Source: Chloroflexota bacterium
Lineage (GTDB): Bacteria > Chloroflexota > Anaerolineae > Aggregatilineales > Phototrophicaceae
Reading direction: 5' to 3'
Assembly (NCBI GenBank): GCA_003695675.1
Contig: RFIA01000010.1
Coordinates: 1 to 41,893, forward strand
DNA length: 41,893 nt
Translations under genes and position numbers: made by a program
In this document: in pieces, positions 1 through 8,396 of the stretch
How the letters are laid out: each line of letters begins with the position of its first letter
How positions within the stretch are numbered: the first letter of the stretch is position 1
Notes under the pieces: model-generated
Database searches by the model: none
What the model was told of the DNA's origin: nothing
Seen by the model: the letters and a program-made list of their open reading frames with translations, nothing else

Positions 1-73
1 AACGGCAATATGTCAATCGAACCAATCGAAGCCGTATTGTCGGTAAGAATTTCGGTGGGGATGCACAGCAAAT

Positions 74-829
74 TCACAAGCCAAGCGGGCGCCCGCCATC
101 AACCGGGATAATCGCGCCGGTTGTGAAGCGAAGCTGCGTCGCGACGGCATAAACGGCGGCGGCGACATCTTCGGCTTCGGCGATACGCCGCAGTGGGGTG
201 AAGTCGCGCTGCTGCTGAAGGATTTCTGGCGGCATACGTTGGGCATATTCCCCATTAACCCAACCCGGCGAGACGCTGACGACACGAATCGTCGGGGCTA
301 AGGCGCGGGCTAGGCTCATCGTGATATTGTCCAACGCCGCTTTGCTGGCGCAATAAGCCACATTGCTCCCCACAGCAGTGCGCCCCGCAATCGAACTGAT
401 ATTCACGACCAACCCATCACCACTCGCCTCAAGCAGCGACCGCATCGCCCGAATCGAAGCAATCGCACCGCGAACATTGACGCGAAAAATCTCATCGATG
501 AGTGAATCGCTGAGCATGTCGAGGTCGTCATGAGGCACAGGCTTGGTGATGCCCGCGTTATTGACGAGAATGTCGAGTTTGCCGTACTTTTGCGCGACAA
601 CTTCGGCAAGCCGAGTCTGTGCGTCGGTGTCATCGACCGGCGTTTGTGAGACGAGATGATTGCCGCCGCGCAACGATGCGGCAACACCTTCGGCTTGGTC
701 TTTGTTGCGCTTATAGGTGATGACGATTGACGCGCCCGCGTCCGCAAAACGGCGACAGATCGCGCTGCCAATACCGCCGCCGCCGCCCGTCACAAGAACG
801 ACTTTGCTTTGTAGCGTGTTGTCTGACAT
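74..829 (-). CDS. SDR family NAD(P)-dependent oxidoreductase
   Basis: Classical short-chain dehydrogenase of 251 residues, the usual family length. The Rossmann motif TGGGGGIG is at residues 14-21, NNAG at 90-93, the catalytic Ser in NISS near 145, and the YxxxK pair at Y159/K163. It should interconvert a secondary alcohol and a ketone with NAD(P) in the cytoplasm; the substrate cannot be read from sequence. The reading frame extends upstream to about 928, but that extension lies inside the upstream HisD-like gene, so I start at the ATG at 829, 10 bases after that gene's stop. It is the last gene of the leftward catabolic block, and the tight spacing implies co-transcription with the HisD-like gene, so the two may act on consecutive steps. 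Confidence 0.9.
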   Translation of the reverse strand: MSDNTLQSKVVLVTGGGGGIGSAICRRFADAGASIVITYKRNKDQAEGVAASLRGGNHLVSQTPVDDTDAQTRLAEVVAQKYGKLDILVNNAGITKPVPHDDLDMLSDSLIDEIFRVNVRGAIASIRAMRSLLEASGDGLVVNISSIAGRTAVGSNVAYCASKAALDNITMSLARALAPTIRVVSVSPGWVNGEYAQRMPPEILQQQRDFTPLRRIAEAEDVAAAVYAVATQLRFTTGAIIPVDGGRPLGL

Positions 830-839
830 AGCGTTGCCT

Positions 840-2126
840 TTATTCTTCGACCTTGTAACGGCGCACACGCAAATCACATTGCTCTTTGTGGCCGAGAAAG
901 CCCTCAATCGCGCACAAACGCGAGCCATATTCGCCGATCATCACACTAGCTTCGTCGGTGGTGACACGTTGATACGTCACCGTTTTGATGAACTTGCCGA
1001 CCCACAAGCCGCCCGTATAACGCGCCGCTTTTTTCGTCGGCAATGTGTGATTGGTGCCGATGACTTTGTCGCCATAAGCGACATTCGTGCGCGGCCCAAG
1101 AAACAACGCGCCGTAATTTCTCATATTATCGAGGAAATATTGCGGATTGCGCGTCAACACTTCGACATGTTCGCTGGCGATTTCATCAGCCACTTGCACC
1201 ATTTCTTCGTCAGTGTCAACGAGAATGACCTCGCCGTAATCTCGCCACGCGACGCTGGCTAAATCGGCGGTCGGCAATATGGCGAGTTGCCGTTCAATTT
1301 CGGCTTCGATCCCTTCGGCCAGCTCACGACTCGTCGTTAGAAAAACAGCCGGTGATGTCGGGCCGTGTTCGGCCTGCCCCAACAAATCGGTCGCGCAGAT
1401 TTCGACGTCAGACGTCTCATCAGCAATCACCAAAACTTCCGTCGGCCCCGCCAACAAATCGATGCCCACGACGCCAAAAAGTTGTCGCTTCGCTTCTGCC
1501 ACATAAGCATTGCCGGGGCCGACAAGCAAATCGACCGGCTCAATGCCGACCGCCCCATACGCCATTGCCGCGAGCGCTTGCACACCGCCCAAAATGTAGA
1601 TTTCGTCCGCACCGGCTAAGTGCATCGCGGCAATCGTCGCTGCGGACGGCTCACCCTGAATCGGTGGCGTGCAAGCCACCACATAATCAACACCCGCCGT
1701 CTTCGCCGTGACGATGCTCATGTGGGCAGAAGCAATCATCGGGTAACGTCCGCCGGGGACATAACACCCGACCCGGCTGACCGGAATATTCTTGTGACCA
1801 AGCACAACACCCGGCAGGGTTTCGACTTCAATATCTTGCAACGCTGCGCGTTGGGCTACCGCGAAATTGCGCACCTGTTCCTGAGCGAATTGAATATCAG
1901 CAATCGCTTGCTGAGGCAACGATGCGATGAGCGCTTGAATCTGCGTATCTGAAAGCCTGAAATCATCCGGATTCCAATTGTCGAATTTCTGCGACAATTC
2001 TCGCACGGCAGCGTCTTTGCGCTCGCGAATATCCGTCAGAATCGCCCTCACGGTTTCTTGTACGGCGGCATCGGCCTGCATTTTTTCGTCGACACTCTTG
2101 CCCCGCTTGAGATAGGTAATGGTCAT
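840..2126 (-). CDS. Histidinol dehydrogenase family protein (HisD/HpsN-like)
   Basis: Zinc-dependent NAD dehydrogenase of the histidinol dehydrogenase fold, 428 residues. Conserved positions are the zinc ligands Q251 and H254 (in LLGQAEHGP), D353, and H413 in EGFLGH; the catalytic Glu-His pair E319/H320; and H360 in GTNHTLPT. Family members oxidise an alcohol through an aldehyde to a carboxylate. No other histidine-biosynthesis gene is nearby. The segment after H360 ([12 protein letters not shown]) resembles, from memory, catabolic homologues such as sulfopropanediol dehydrogenase HpsN rather than biosynthetic HisD. The start ATG has a strong GAGGGG ribosome binding site. It lies between an SDR and an alpha/beta hydrolase in a catabolic block, so a catabolic polyol or sulfonate dehydrogenase is my preferred reading. 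The family is certain, the substrate is not. Confidence 0.85.
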   Translation of the reverse strand: MTITYLKRGKSVDEKMQADAAVQETVRAILTDIRERKDAAVRELSQKFDNWNPDDFRLSDTQIQALIASLPQQAIADIQFAQEQVRNFAVAQRAALQDIEVETLPGVVLGHKNIPVSRVGCYVPGGRYPMIASAHMSIVTAKTAGVDYVVACTPPIQGEPSAATIAAMHLAGADEIYILGGVQALAAMAYGAVGIEPVDLLVGPGNAYVAEAKRQLFGVVGIDLLAGPTEVLVIADETSDVEICATDLLGQAEHGPTSPAVFLTTSRELAEGIEAEIERQLAILPTADLASVAWRDYGEVILVDTDEEMVQVADEIASEHVEVLTRNPQYFLDNMRNYGALFLGPRTNVAYGDKVIGTNHTLPTKKAARYTGGLWVGKFIKTVTYQRVTTDEASVMIGEYGSRLCAIEGFLGHKEQCDLRVRRYKVEE

Positions 2127-2175
2127 TTTTCCCCTCGATTCATGATGAATGATTGTTGTTTTGTGACATATTTAT

Positions 2176-2904
2176 TCAAGTTACACGTTCTTTCCAGATA
2201 CCATCGCCTGTGAGCCAATCGCGCAGCGCCTGTGTGACGACTTCCGGTTGTTCGAGTGTGCTCAAGTGGCCGCACTGCTCAACGATGACCAAGCGACTAT
2301 TCGGCAGCATCTCCGCCATTTTGATGTGAACGGGCAAGGGAACAACCTGATCTTCCCGGCCTGTTAAAACGAGTGTGGGACAAGTGATATTTGGCAAATC
2401 TTGCATCGCACTTGGTCGCGCGAGTTGCGCCTTGATTTGATTCATAAATCCATCGATGCCAATTGATTCTGCCATCATGAGTACCGTTTCTCGTAAGGCA
2501 AGATTTTTTCGATGGTCAGGATGCAGCATCGCGTCCTTGAGAAAGTCGGTGGTGATTTCGCGAAATTGCCCGTGATGCGTCATCTCGACAAAGCGGCGCT
2601 GTCTTTCCCGAATTTGCGCGGACGCTTCGTGCGGGTTGGTGTTCAAAAGCGCCATTTTCGTGATGCGGGGCGCAGCCTGTCGCCAAAGTTCAAAAGCGAC
2701 AATGCCCCCATAAGACAAACCGGCGACAGCGAATTCACCTTCCACTTGTCGCAAGATATATTGCGCAACGGCGTGCAAATTGTCGTGTAGATGTACCGCA
2801 ATTACTTTTGGCGACGACACATCGGCCAGATTTTGCACCTGATGCACAAATAAAGCCACCGAGCACAACGTTCCCGGCAACAAGATGAGTGGTATTTTTG
2901 ACAC
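2176..2904 (-). CDS. Alpha/beta hydrolase
   Basis: Cytoplasmic alpha/beta-fold hydrolase of 242 residues. The nucleophile elbow GLSYGG puts the Ser at 64; the acid is probably D185 in GREDQVVPL and the base H213 in CGHLSTLEQP, followed by the usual C-terminal helix. The oxyanion region is LLPGTLC near residue 10. I chose the GTG at 2904: it lies 2 bases past the stop of the upstream MetE-like gene and has a GGGG ribosome binding site at 2911-2914. A TTG at 2916 is in frame but would overlap that gene. It could cleave an ester, lactone or thioester intermediate of the cluster's pathway; no close subfamily is recognisable. Confidence 0.85.
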   Translation of the reverse strand: MSKIPLILLPGTLCSVALFVHQVQNLADVSSPKVIAVHLHDNLHAVAQYILRQVEGEFAVAGLSYGGIVAFELWRQAAPRITKMALLNTNPHEASAQIRERQRRFVEMTHHGQFREITTDFLKDAMLHPDHRKNLALRETVLMMAESIGIDGFMNQIKAQLARPSAMQDLPNITCPTLVLTGREDQVVPLPVHIKMAEMLPNSRLVIVEQCGHLSTLEQPEVVTQALRDWLTGDGIWKERVT

Positions 2905-2906
2905 AC

Positions 2907-4055
2907 TTATCCCCAAAGTTGCTCGCTCGCCCGGCGTGCCCCTTCCGCCAGCGATTCGAGCTTAGCAAAAGCGATGTCGGGATGCACGGCGCCAAACCCA
3001 GCGAATGTGCCGAAGCCACAATCCGTTCCGGCGATGACGCGCTCTTTGCCAACGATAGCGGCAAATCGTCCGATACGTTCCGCGACCAAATCGGGATGCT
3101 CAACGAAATTGGTCGTCGTATCGAGCACGCCCGGAATCAAGATTTTGTCGTCGGGGATATTGGCCTCTGCCCAGACTTTCCATTCATGTGCATGGCGCGG
3201 GTTCGAGGCTTCAAATTGAATCGCTTGCGGCTTGGCACTGAGGACAATGTCAATAATCTCGGCAAGATCGACATCGTGTGTGTGCGGGCCTTCATAATTG
3301 CCCCAACACAAGTGCAATCGCACGCGCTCTGCCGGAACATTTTCCAGCGCATAATTGAGCGCTTCGACTTGACGCTGTGCCGCTTTTTTGAAGGTGGCTG
3401 TGTCATCATCACGAAAGCGAATATGCCGCCCCATCGCCAAATCAGGACAATCGACTTGTAGAAGCAACCCCGCCTCTGTGATTTTTTCGTATTCAACGCG
3501 CATCACCTCGGCCAGCGCCTGCAAATAATCTTCTTCGCTTTGATAGTATTCGTTGGGTTGGAAGACAGCAATCACACCCGGCGAAGCCGCATTCATAAAT
3601 GCTTCGGTGGCGCCAACACGCTCTGCGGCGGTCTTCAAATTAGCAATATCTTTTTCGAGGGGCGCGAGGTCTTTGATTTTGATCGCACCGCGCACTACCG
3701 GACGATGATATTTTGGCGTGCCGCCCGCTTTGGCGAGGCGTTCTTTGTATGCAGGAAAATCGTCCAAATCTTTTGGCGTAGCACGCGGCACTTCGTCGAT
3801 TTCAAAGCCGGTGAGTCGATGGCGAATATACGTCGCATAGCTGATCTTACTCATTTCGCCGTCGCTGATAATATCGACTCCAGAACGTGCCTGCTTTTCG
3901 GCAATTTCGGCGACAGCTCTTGTCATCACGCGGTCGAATTCGTCCGGGTCGTAGGCCTCATCACGATCTTGCGCGAAAAGTTGGTCAACCACATATTGTG
4001 GGCGCGGCATACTGCCGACATGGGTTGTGAGTATACGGTCTGTGCTTGTTTTCAT
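2907..4055 (-). CDS. Cobalamin-independent methionine synthase (MetE C-terminal domain) family protein
   Basis: Single-domain MetE/UROD-superfamily barrel protein, 382 residues, about half of full MetE because the N-terminal barrel is absent. The methionine-synthase zinc ligands are all recognisable: H248 and C250 in LHLCWGNYEG, E282 in FEASNPRHAH, and C346 in GTDCGF. Such short proteins activate a thiol on zinc and move a methyl or alkyl group; some act in methionine synthesis, others in catabolism (coenzyme M alkyl transferases belong to the same fold). Next to a sarcosine-oxidase-like flavoenzyme and a HisD-like dehydrogenase, a catabolic thiol-alkyl or methyl transfer is plausible. The start ATG has a GGTGG ribosome binding site. 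The methyl donor and acceptor are not evident. Confidence 0.85.
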   Translation of the reverse strand: MKTSTDRILTTHVGSMPRPQYVVDQLFAQDRDEAYDPDEFDRVMTRAVAEIAEKQARSGVDIISDGEMSKISYATYIRHRLTGFEIDEVPRATPKDLDDFPAYKERLAKAGGTPKYHRPVVRGAIKIKDLAPLEKDIANLKTAAERVGATEAFMNAASPGVIAVFQPNEYYQSEEDYLQALAEVMRVEYEKITEAGLLLQVDCPDLAMGRHIRFRDDDTATFKKAAQRQVEALNYALENVPAERVRLHLCWGNYEGPHTHDVDLAEIIDIVLSAKPQAIQFEASNPRHAHEWKVWAEANIPDDKILIPGVLDTTTNFVEHPDLVAERIGRFAAIVGKERVIAGTDCGFGTFAGFGAVHPDIAFAKLESLAEGARRASEQLWG

Positions 4056-4094
4056 AATCCACCACTATTAATCTTTCGCTTTTGATGTTTGAAA

Positions 4095-4751
4095 TTATCG
4101 GGGCGGGTGAAAGTCTTTCAGATCGACTCCCATCCGTTCTTTGAAAATCTGAAGCAAGTTTTCTTTCTGCGCTGCTTTTTGTGCTTCATAATCATCGGGA
4201 TGGATCATTTTGCCTTTTTCGTCGGCATGATACCCGTTTGCTGCTGCTTGTTGCTCAACTTTGGGCGACCAATAGGGGTCTTTGCCCTCGAAGACTTGGT
4301 GTGATTCAAGTACAGCGAAGAACCAGCCAATTTCTTCCCCGATATATTCAAAGCGACGATACATACCGGGCGGCAGAGAAATCATGTCCCATTCGGAGAG
4401 ATCGAAATAGCCCTCGTGTTGATCGGGATCGTCAGAATTGCCCCAATAGAATCGCCACGGCCCTTTGAGAATGAAGAAGCTCTCGATGTAATCATGGGTG
4501 TGCCACGCCGGGCCGCATCCGGGCGGCGCCCACCCCATCCCAATCTGATAATTATGCGGCTCAGTAATCGCACGTTGAACTTCAAAGTCAGGATTTTCGC
4601 TGGCTGTGTCCCCGATGACGGCGTAATTCATGCGATAATGGCCGGGCAGCATACTGTCGATGAACATAATCGGAATGCCGTTTTCTTTGAATTCCTCGAA
4701 GCGCATGATTCGTTTCGCCATACTCTCGGCAGTTTGTCGTGGGTGCTCCAT
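4095..4751 (-). CDS. Cupin domain-containing protein
   Basis: Protein of 218 residues with one cupin barrel in the middle (about 70-150). The first cupin motif is intact, with H84, H86 and E90 in AWHTHDYIESFF. The second motif (LPPGMYRRFEY, near 127-137) lacks the usual metal-binding His, so the metal site has three conserved ligands at most. The C-terminal 60 residues are charged and probably helical. The frame stays open to 4808, but the ATG at 4751 has a GAGAGG ribosome binding site 9 bases upstream. It lies between the MetE-like and flavoenzyme genes and may be an isomerase, lyase or dioxygenase of the pathway, or a small-molecule-binding protein. No specific function is assigned. Confidence 0.8.
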   Translation of the reverse strand: MEHPRQTAESMAKRIMRFEEFKENGIPIMFIDSMLPGHYRMNYAVIGDTASENPDFEVQRAITEPHNYQIGMGWAPPGCGPAWHTHDYIESFFILKGPWRFYWGNSDDPDQHEGYFDLSEWDMISLPPGMYRRFEYIGEEIGWFFAVLESHQVFEGKDPYWSPKVEQQAAANGYHADEKGKMIHPDDYEAQKAAQKENLLQIFKERMGVDLKDFHPPR

Positions 4752-4879
4752 AAGATTTTTCCTCTCAAAATTGTCGAATAAGTCATGCTGCATTTGACGC
4801 AGAATCAATTATCTGGTCAAAATTTCCTCGAACAGACTGTGCTCGGTGTGTAGGATAAACGCACTCATCACAACACGCC

Positions 4880-6022
4880 TTATAATCTCGCGAGTTGGTG
4901 CAACGAGATGTCGTGCCGCGTTTGCCCATCTTCAGCGAGGTCGGCCATGATTTCACCAATCACGCTCGCCATTTTGAAGCCGTGCCCACTAAACCCGGCT
5001 GCAACAGCAACCTGCGGCATGTCGGGCAGTGTTTGCAAAATCCAGTGTTCGTCAGATGTATTCGTGAACATGCACGTTTTCATCATCAGCGTTTTCCCCG
5101 CGCCGTCGGGAAAATATTTTTCGGCGAAGTCGCGCAACAGCGCTTCATCCTCTGGATGCACATCGCGGTCAACTGTATCGGGGTCGCATATCTCATCCCG
5201 ATGATGCCAGCGCCCAAATTTCATACCGGGTGTTTGCCCGGTCGGGTTGAACTCGGGGAAGCCGTAATAGCGCCCTTCATCAACCTGTGCATTCCAAACG
5301 GGGAAATTTTGCGGGACGAACCACTGCGGCTGTTTCGTTTCGAGCCAGATGAGCACCTGACGTTCGGGCACGGCCTTCCCAGCAAGTTCAGGCACCAGTT
5401 TGTATGCCCATGGGCCGCCGCACACAACCAGCTTTTCGGTCATATAAGTCGCTTGATTTGTTGTCACCTTCACACGACCGTCCACGACGACATCCCAGCC
5501 TTGTACGCGCTCTCTGGTATGCAAAGCAGCGCCATGATGTTGCGCGATGTGCGCGTGTGCTTGAATACATTTTTCCGGCACAAGCAATCCGCCTTGCGGT
5601 TGAAACACGGCCATCGTCGCAGGCGGAAAGCGATAACCCGGATAATGCTGAGTCATTTGTTCACTGGTGAGCACGCGATGTTCAAGATTGTGTTCCTCGC
5701 AACTGCGCAAACTGCCGGAAAAAGTCTCGCTCGCTTCAACACCAATATCCAAACTACCCGTCTGGTAGAAGAGCTGCTCGCCGAATTCTTGCTCAAGCTG
5801 ATACCAAAGCTGATAAGCGCGGCGCAATAACGGGACATAGGATGGGTCTTCATAGTATGCGAGTCGAATAATTCGGGTGAGGCCATGCGACGATCCCATC
5901 TCGTGCGGCACATCAAACTGCTCAAGCCCCAAAACTTTTTTGCCGCGTTTTGCCAAATGATACAGCGTCGCGCTTCCCATCCCACCAACACCGACGACAA
6001 TGACATCGTATGTCTGCCCCAT
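4880..6022 (-). CDS. solA: FAD-dependent sarcosine / N-methyltryptophan oxidase-like amine oxidase
   Basis: Monomeric sarcosine oxidase/N-methyltryptophan oxidase family flavoenzyme, 380 residues, the normal length. The dinucleotide motif GVGGMGSATL is at 11-20 and the acidic end of the second strand at E34. R49 and C317 (in KTCMFTNT) occupy the positions of the arginine and the covalently flavinylated cysteine of monomeric sarcosine oxidase; SGHGFK is at 345-350. It should oxidise an N-methyl (secondary) amine, giving an amine, formaldehyde and H2O2. The frame runs on to 6232, but the ATG at 6022 has an AGGAG ribosome binding site and matches the family start. It is the first gene of the leftward block, about 95 bases from the palindromic operator shared with the divergent LacI gene. 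The exact substrate is unknown. Confidence 0.87.
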   Translation of the reverse strand: MGQTYDVIVVGVGGMGSATLYHLAKRGKKVLGLEQFDVPHEMGSSHGLTRIIRLAYYEDPSYVPLLRRAYQLWYQLEQEFGEQLFYQTGSLDIGVEASETFSGSLRSCEEHNLEHRVLTSEQMTQHYPGYRFPPATMAVFQPQGGLLVPEKCIQAHAHIAQHHGAALHTRERVQGWDVVVDGRVKVTTNQATYMTEKLVVCGGPWAYKLVPELAGKAVPERQVLIWLETKQPQWFVPQNFPVWNAQVDEGRYYGFPEFNPTGQTPGMKFGRWHHRDEICDPDTVDRDVHPEDEALLRDFAEKYFPDGAGKTLMMKTCMFTNTSDEHWILQTLPDMPQVAVAAGFSGHGFKMASVIGEIMADLAEDGQTRHDISLHQLARL

Positions 6023-6077
6023 CCTTGCTCTCCTGCGTGGGTTATTTTCGTCACGACAATCGATTCGCGAAAGGCAT

Positions 6078-6106
6078 TTGCATTTCGCAACAAAAGGTGT
6101 TATCCT
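6078..6106 (+). promoter_or_regulatory. Sigma70-like promoter of the LacI-family gene
   Basis: TTGCAT at 6078-6083 and TATCCT at 6101-6106 are separated by exactly 17 bases. The predicted start of transcription falls at about 6113, immediately before the 16-bp palindrome. This layout suits an autorepressed regulator gene. The call is from sequence pattern only. Confidence 0.5.
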
Positions 6107-6116
6107 TACTATTATT

Positions 6117-6132
6117 CCGAAACCGGTTTCGG
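6117..6132. promoter_or_regulatory. LacI-family operator O1
   Basis: CCGAAACCGGTTTCGG is a perfect 16-bp palindrome with the central CG typical of LacI/GalR-family operators. It lies 14 bases before the LacI-family ATG and just downstream of its predicted promoter, in the divergent region shared with the amine-oxidase gene. A near copy recurs at 7180-7195. It is probably bound by the adjacent regulator. Confidence 0.8.
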
Positions 6133-6146
6133 TCAAGGGCGATTTC

Positions 6147-7142
6147 ATGTCTACCACAATCATCGACATTGCACAACAACTCAATTTGTCGAAATCAACC
6201 GTTTCAAAGGCGCTCAACGGATATTCTGACATTTCTGCCGAAACACGAGAACTTGTGCTGCGAAAAGCGGCTGAACTCGGCTACCAACCCAGTTCGGCAG
6301 CGCTCAACCTGTCGCGAGGGCGCACCGACAAAATCGGTCTGTTTCTCAATACATCGATCAATTATGTGATCGATTATCTCTCAGGAATTATTTCGGGCGC
6401 TGTTCGCCAAGCCAATCAACTCGGCAAGCATCTTGTGCTCTACACCATTACGGACAACGACCCCGCCTATCTGCTTCAAATATGTCGTGGCAGAGAGATC
6501 GACGGCGTTATCCTGTTTTCAACACATTACGACAGCGACTTAACATCGACGATGCTACGGGACAATTTCCCATTTGTCGTTATGGGGCGGCGCATCCTTG
6601 ATGAACGGATCTCGTATGTCGTGCCGGATTATTACGACGGAGTCTATCGGTCAACACAATATTTGATGAATCAAGGACATCGGCGCATTGGTTTCATGAC
6701 GCGGCCCGAACTCGAAACCGCCAATGACGAACACCTCAATGGGTATCTCGACGCGCTAGCGGATGCAGGGCTTGCCGTCGACGATGACCTCATCGTCGAA
6801 ACGCGACTCGAGCCGAATAGCGGCGTTGAACCGACACGCAAATTATTGGCGCTCCCCAACCGCCCCACGGCTATTCTCGCCTTTCACGATTTGTTGGCTG
6901 TCGATGCGATTCGGGTGATACACGAACATGGTCTACACGTTCCAAACGATATTGCTGTGATGGGCTTCGATGGCTTGTCAGCCGGGTTGATCTCATCGCC
7001 GCGCATCTCTACGGTGCAACAACCTTTTGAACAGATAGGCCGCCGCGTCATCGAAATTGTCAATATGCAAATCGAAAACCAAGAAACTTCACCGATTCAG
7101 GAAACCGTCCCCGTTGAATTAGTCATTCGCGAATCAACTTAA
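6147..7142 (+). CDS. LacI family transcriptional regulator
   Basis: LacI/GalR regulator of 331 residues, full family length. The N-terminal helix-turn-helix (IIDIAQQLNLSKSTVSKALN, about 5-24) is followed by the hinge (PSSAALNLSRGRTDKIGL) and a periplasmic-binding-protein-like sensor domain ending with the conserved GFDG and ISTVQQPFEQIGR segments. The frame is open from 6000, but the HTH defines the ATG at 6147 as start. It is divergent from the six-gene catabolic block and upstream of the SnoaL/ABC block. A perfect palindrome lies in its promoter and a second near copy follows its stop, so it probably represses itself and both arms and is released by a sugar-like ligand. Confidence 0.92.
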   Translation: MSTTIIDIAQQLNLSKSTVSKALNGYSDISAETRELVLRKAAELGYQPSSAALNLSRGRTDKIGLFLNTSINYVIDYLSGIISGAVRQANQLGKHLVLYTITDNDPAYLLQICRGREIDGVILFSTHYDSDLTSTMLRDNFPFVVMGRRILDERISYVVPDYYDGVYRSTQYLMNQGHRRIGFMTRPELETANDEHLNGYLDALADAGLAVDDDLIVETRLEPNSGVEPTRKLLALPNRPTAILAFHDLLAVDAIRVIHEHGLHVPNDIAVMGFDGLSAGLISSPRISTVQQPFEQIGRRVIEIVNMQIENQETSPIQETVPVELVIREST

Positions 7143-7179
7143 TTCATGAATTGGGCTAGTGGGAATATTTTCGCCATTT

Positions 7180-7195
7180 ACGAAACCGGTTTAGG
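7180..7195. promoter_or_regulatory. LacI-family operator O2
   Basis: ACGAAACCGGTTTAGG matches operator O1 at 14 of 16 positions, with the 10-bp core AAACCGGTTT intact. It lies 12-27 bases before the SnoaL-like ATG and overlaps that gene's ribosome binding region. It is about 1.06 kb from O1, so one regulator could repress both promoters, possibly by looping. Confidence 0.72.
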
Positions 7196-7206
7196 AACTG
7201 CATTCA

Positions 7207-8301
7207 ATGAGCAACAACGACTCAGAAGCAAACCAAGAGCAAGCAAACATCACTTTGCAAAACAAGGTGGACATTCAGTTTATGAAAGACGCCGATGGGC
7301 AGCGTAACCACCGTATGAACGGGTTTGATCCTAAATTTTCCGATATTGTGGACTACATCATTCGCATCACGCATGAAATCTGGGAAGAGAAAGCGATTGG
7401 CAAGCTCTACGATTATTATGCGAACACGGTTCGCATTCACACATCGAATGGGGAGATTTACGGGCGCGAAGCTGTTCTGGCTTCAACAATTGGCACCCTC
7501 GCCGCCTATCCAGACCGACGTCTGTATGGAGACGAAGTGATTTGGACGGGTGACGATGTGCAGGGATTCTATACGTCACATCGCCTGACTCATGCTGGAA
7601 CCAATCGAGGTTGGTCGATATATGGCCCGCCGACCGGCAACAAAGTCCACTATCGCGCCATCGCAGATTGTTTATGTAAACGCAACATGATTGTCGAAGA
7701 GTGGCTTGTCCGCGACGAGTTGACACTGATCTATCAACTAGGGCTGAATCCGGTTGAAACAGCCAAAAAAATGGTACGGCGTGATATGGACAACGGCTTA
7801 CAACTACAAATTGCTGGCGATATTTCACGCGGGACAGGTCAACTCCCCCCGCTAACGATACCTGAGCCTGAGACCGACCAGTTTGACCCAGAATATTTTA
7901 TCCGCCGAGTGATCCACGAAGTATGGAATTGGCGATTAATCAACAAAGTGCGCGAATATTTTGCCGAGTCAATTTTGCTGGAGGGGGCTTCGATGCGCCA
8001 AAGTCATGGGCACGAAGATTACCAGACGTATGTTTTGTCGTTGCTATCCCCCTTCCCAGACTTAGCCATAACGGTTGAACATTTCGCCGCCATTGGCGAC
8101 GAGACGACAGGGTATCGAACCTCGACCCGATGGAAACTTCATGGCACACACACGGGGTACGGCATATACGGCGAACCGACAGGAAACCCGATCAAAATGA
8201 TGGGGATCAGCCATCATCTCATCAAAGATGGCAAGATTCAAAATGAATGGACGCTGTTTGATGAATTCGCCCTACTCAAGCAAATTCATCGGCCAACTTA
8301 A
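7207..8301 (+). CDS. SnoaL-like (NTF2-fold, ester cyclase-type) protein with two domains
   Basis: Protein of 364 residues with no signal peptide. I read two NTF2/SnoaL-like halves, about 45-190 and 220-362. Each starts with a helix before a YY/YF-containing strand (IWEEKAIGKLYDYYAN and VWNWRLINKVREYFAE) and contains the GIYG/SIYGPPTGN-type turn common in SnoaL-like ester cyclases (YGPPTGNKV and YGEPTGNPI). Single SnoaL domains are about 130-150 residues, so this is a fused dimer. Family members are cyclases, isomerases, hydrolases or binding proteins. It follows operator O2 and precedes the ABC transporter, so it probably acts on the imported compound. Two more double-domain relatives end the operon. 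Confidence 0.75.
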   Translation: MSNNDSEANQEQANITLQNKVDIQFMKDADGQRNHRMNGFDPKFSDIVDYIIRITHEIWEEKAIGKLYDYYANTVRIHTSNGEIYGREAVLASTIGTLAAYPDRRLYGDEVIWTGDDVQGFYTSHRLTHAGTNRGWSIYGPPTGNKVHYRAIADCLCKRNMIVEEWLVRDELTLIYQLGLNPVETAKKMVRRDMDNGLQLQIAGDISRGTGQLPPLTIPEPETDQFDPEYFIRRVIHEVWNWRLINKVREYFAESILLEGASMRQSHGHEDYQTYVLSLLSPFPDLAITVEHFAAIGDETTGYRTSTRWKLHGTHTGYGIYGEPTGNPIKMMGISHHLIKDGKIQNEWTLFDEFALLKQIHRPT

Positions 8302-8320
8302 GATACAGGTTATGTTTTGG

Positions 8321-8357
8321 AAAAGGTGGTGGCGTATCTCAATAGACGCACCTTTTT
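8321..8357 (+). terminator. Hairpin with T-run after the first SnoaL-like gene
   Basis: AAAAGGTG plus GCGT (with a 3-base bulge) pair with ACGCACCTTTT around a loop, and the 3' arm ends in five T. It looks like an intrinsic terminator or partial attenuator that could separate the level of the SnoaL-like gene from that of the ABC genes. Confidence 0.5.
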
Positions 8358-8396
8358 ACAAATCGTTTCAACATATTTTCACGAAAGGGTAAACTC

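Noticed and set aside
1-73. Possible gene end at the left edge
   Set aside because: The first 73 bases show no recognisable protein or RNA; they are probably only the region downstream of the SDR gene.
840-2126. Histidine biosynthesis role for the HisD-like gene
   Set aside because: No other his gene is close, and it is embedded in a catabolic block, so I did not assign the biosynthetic symbol.
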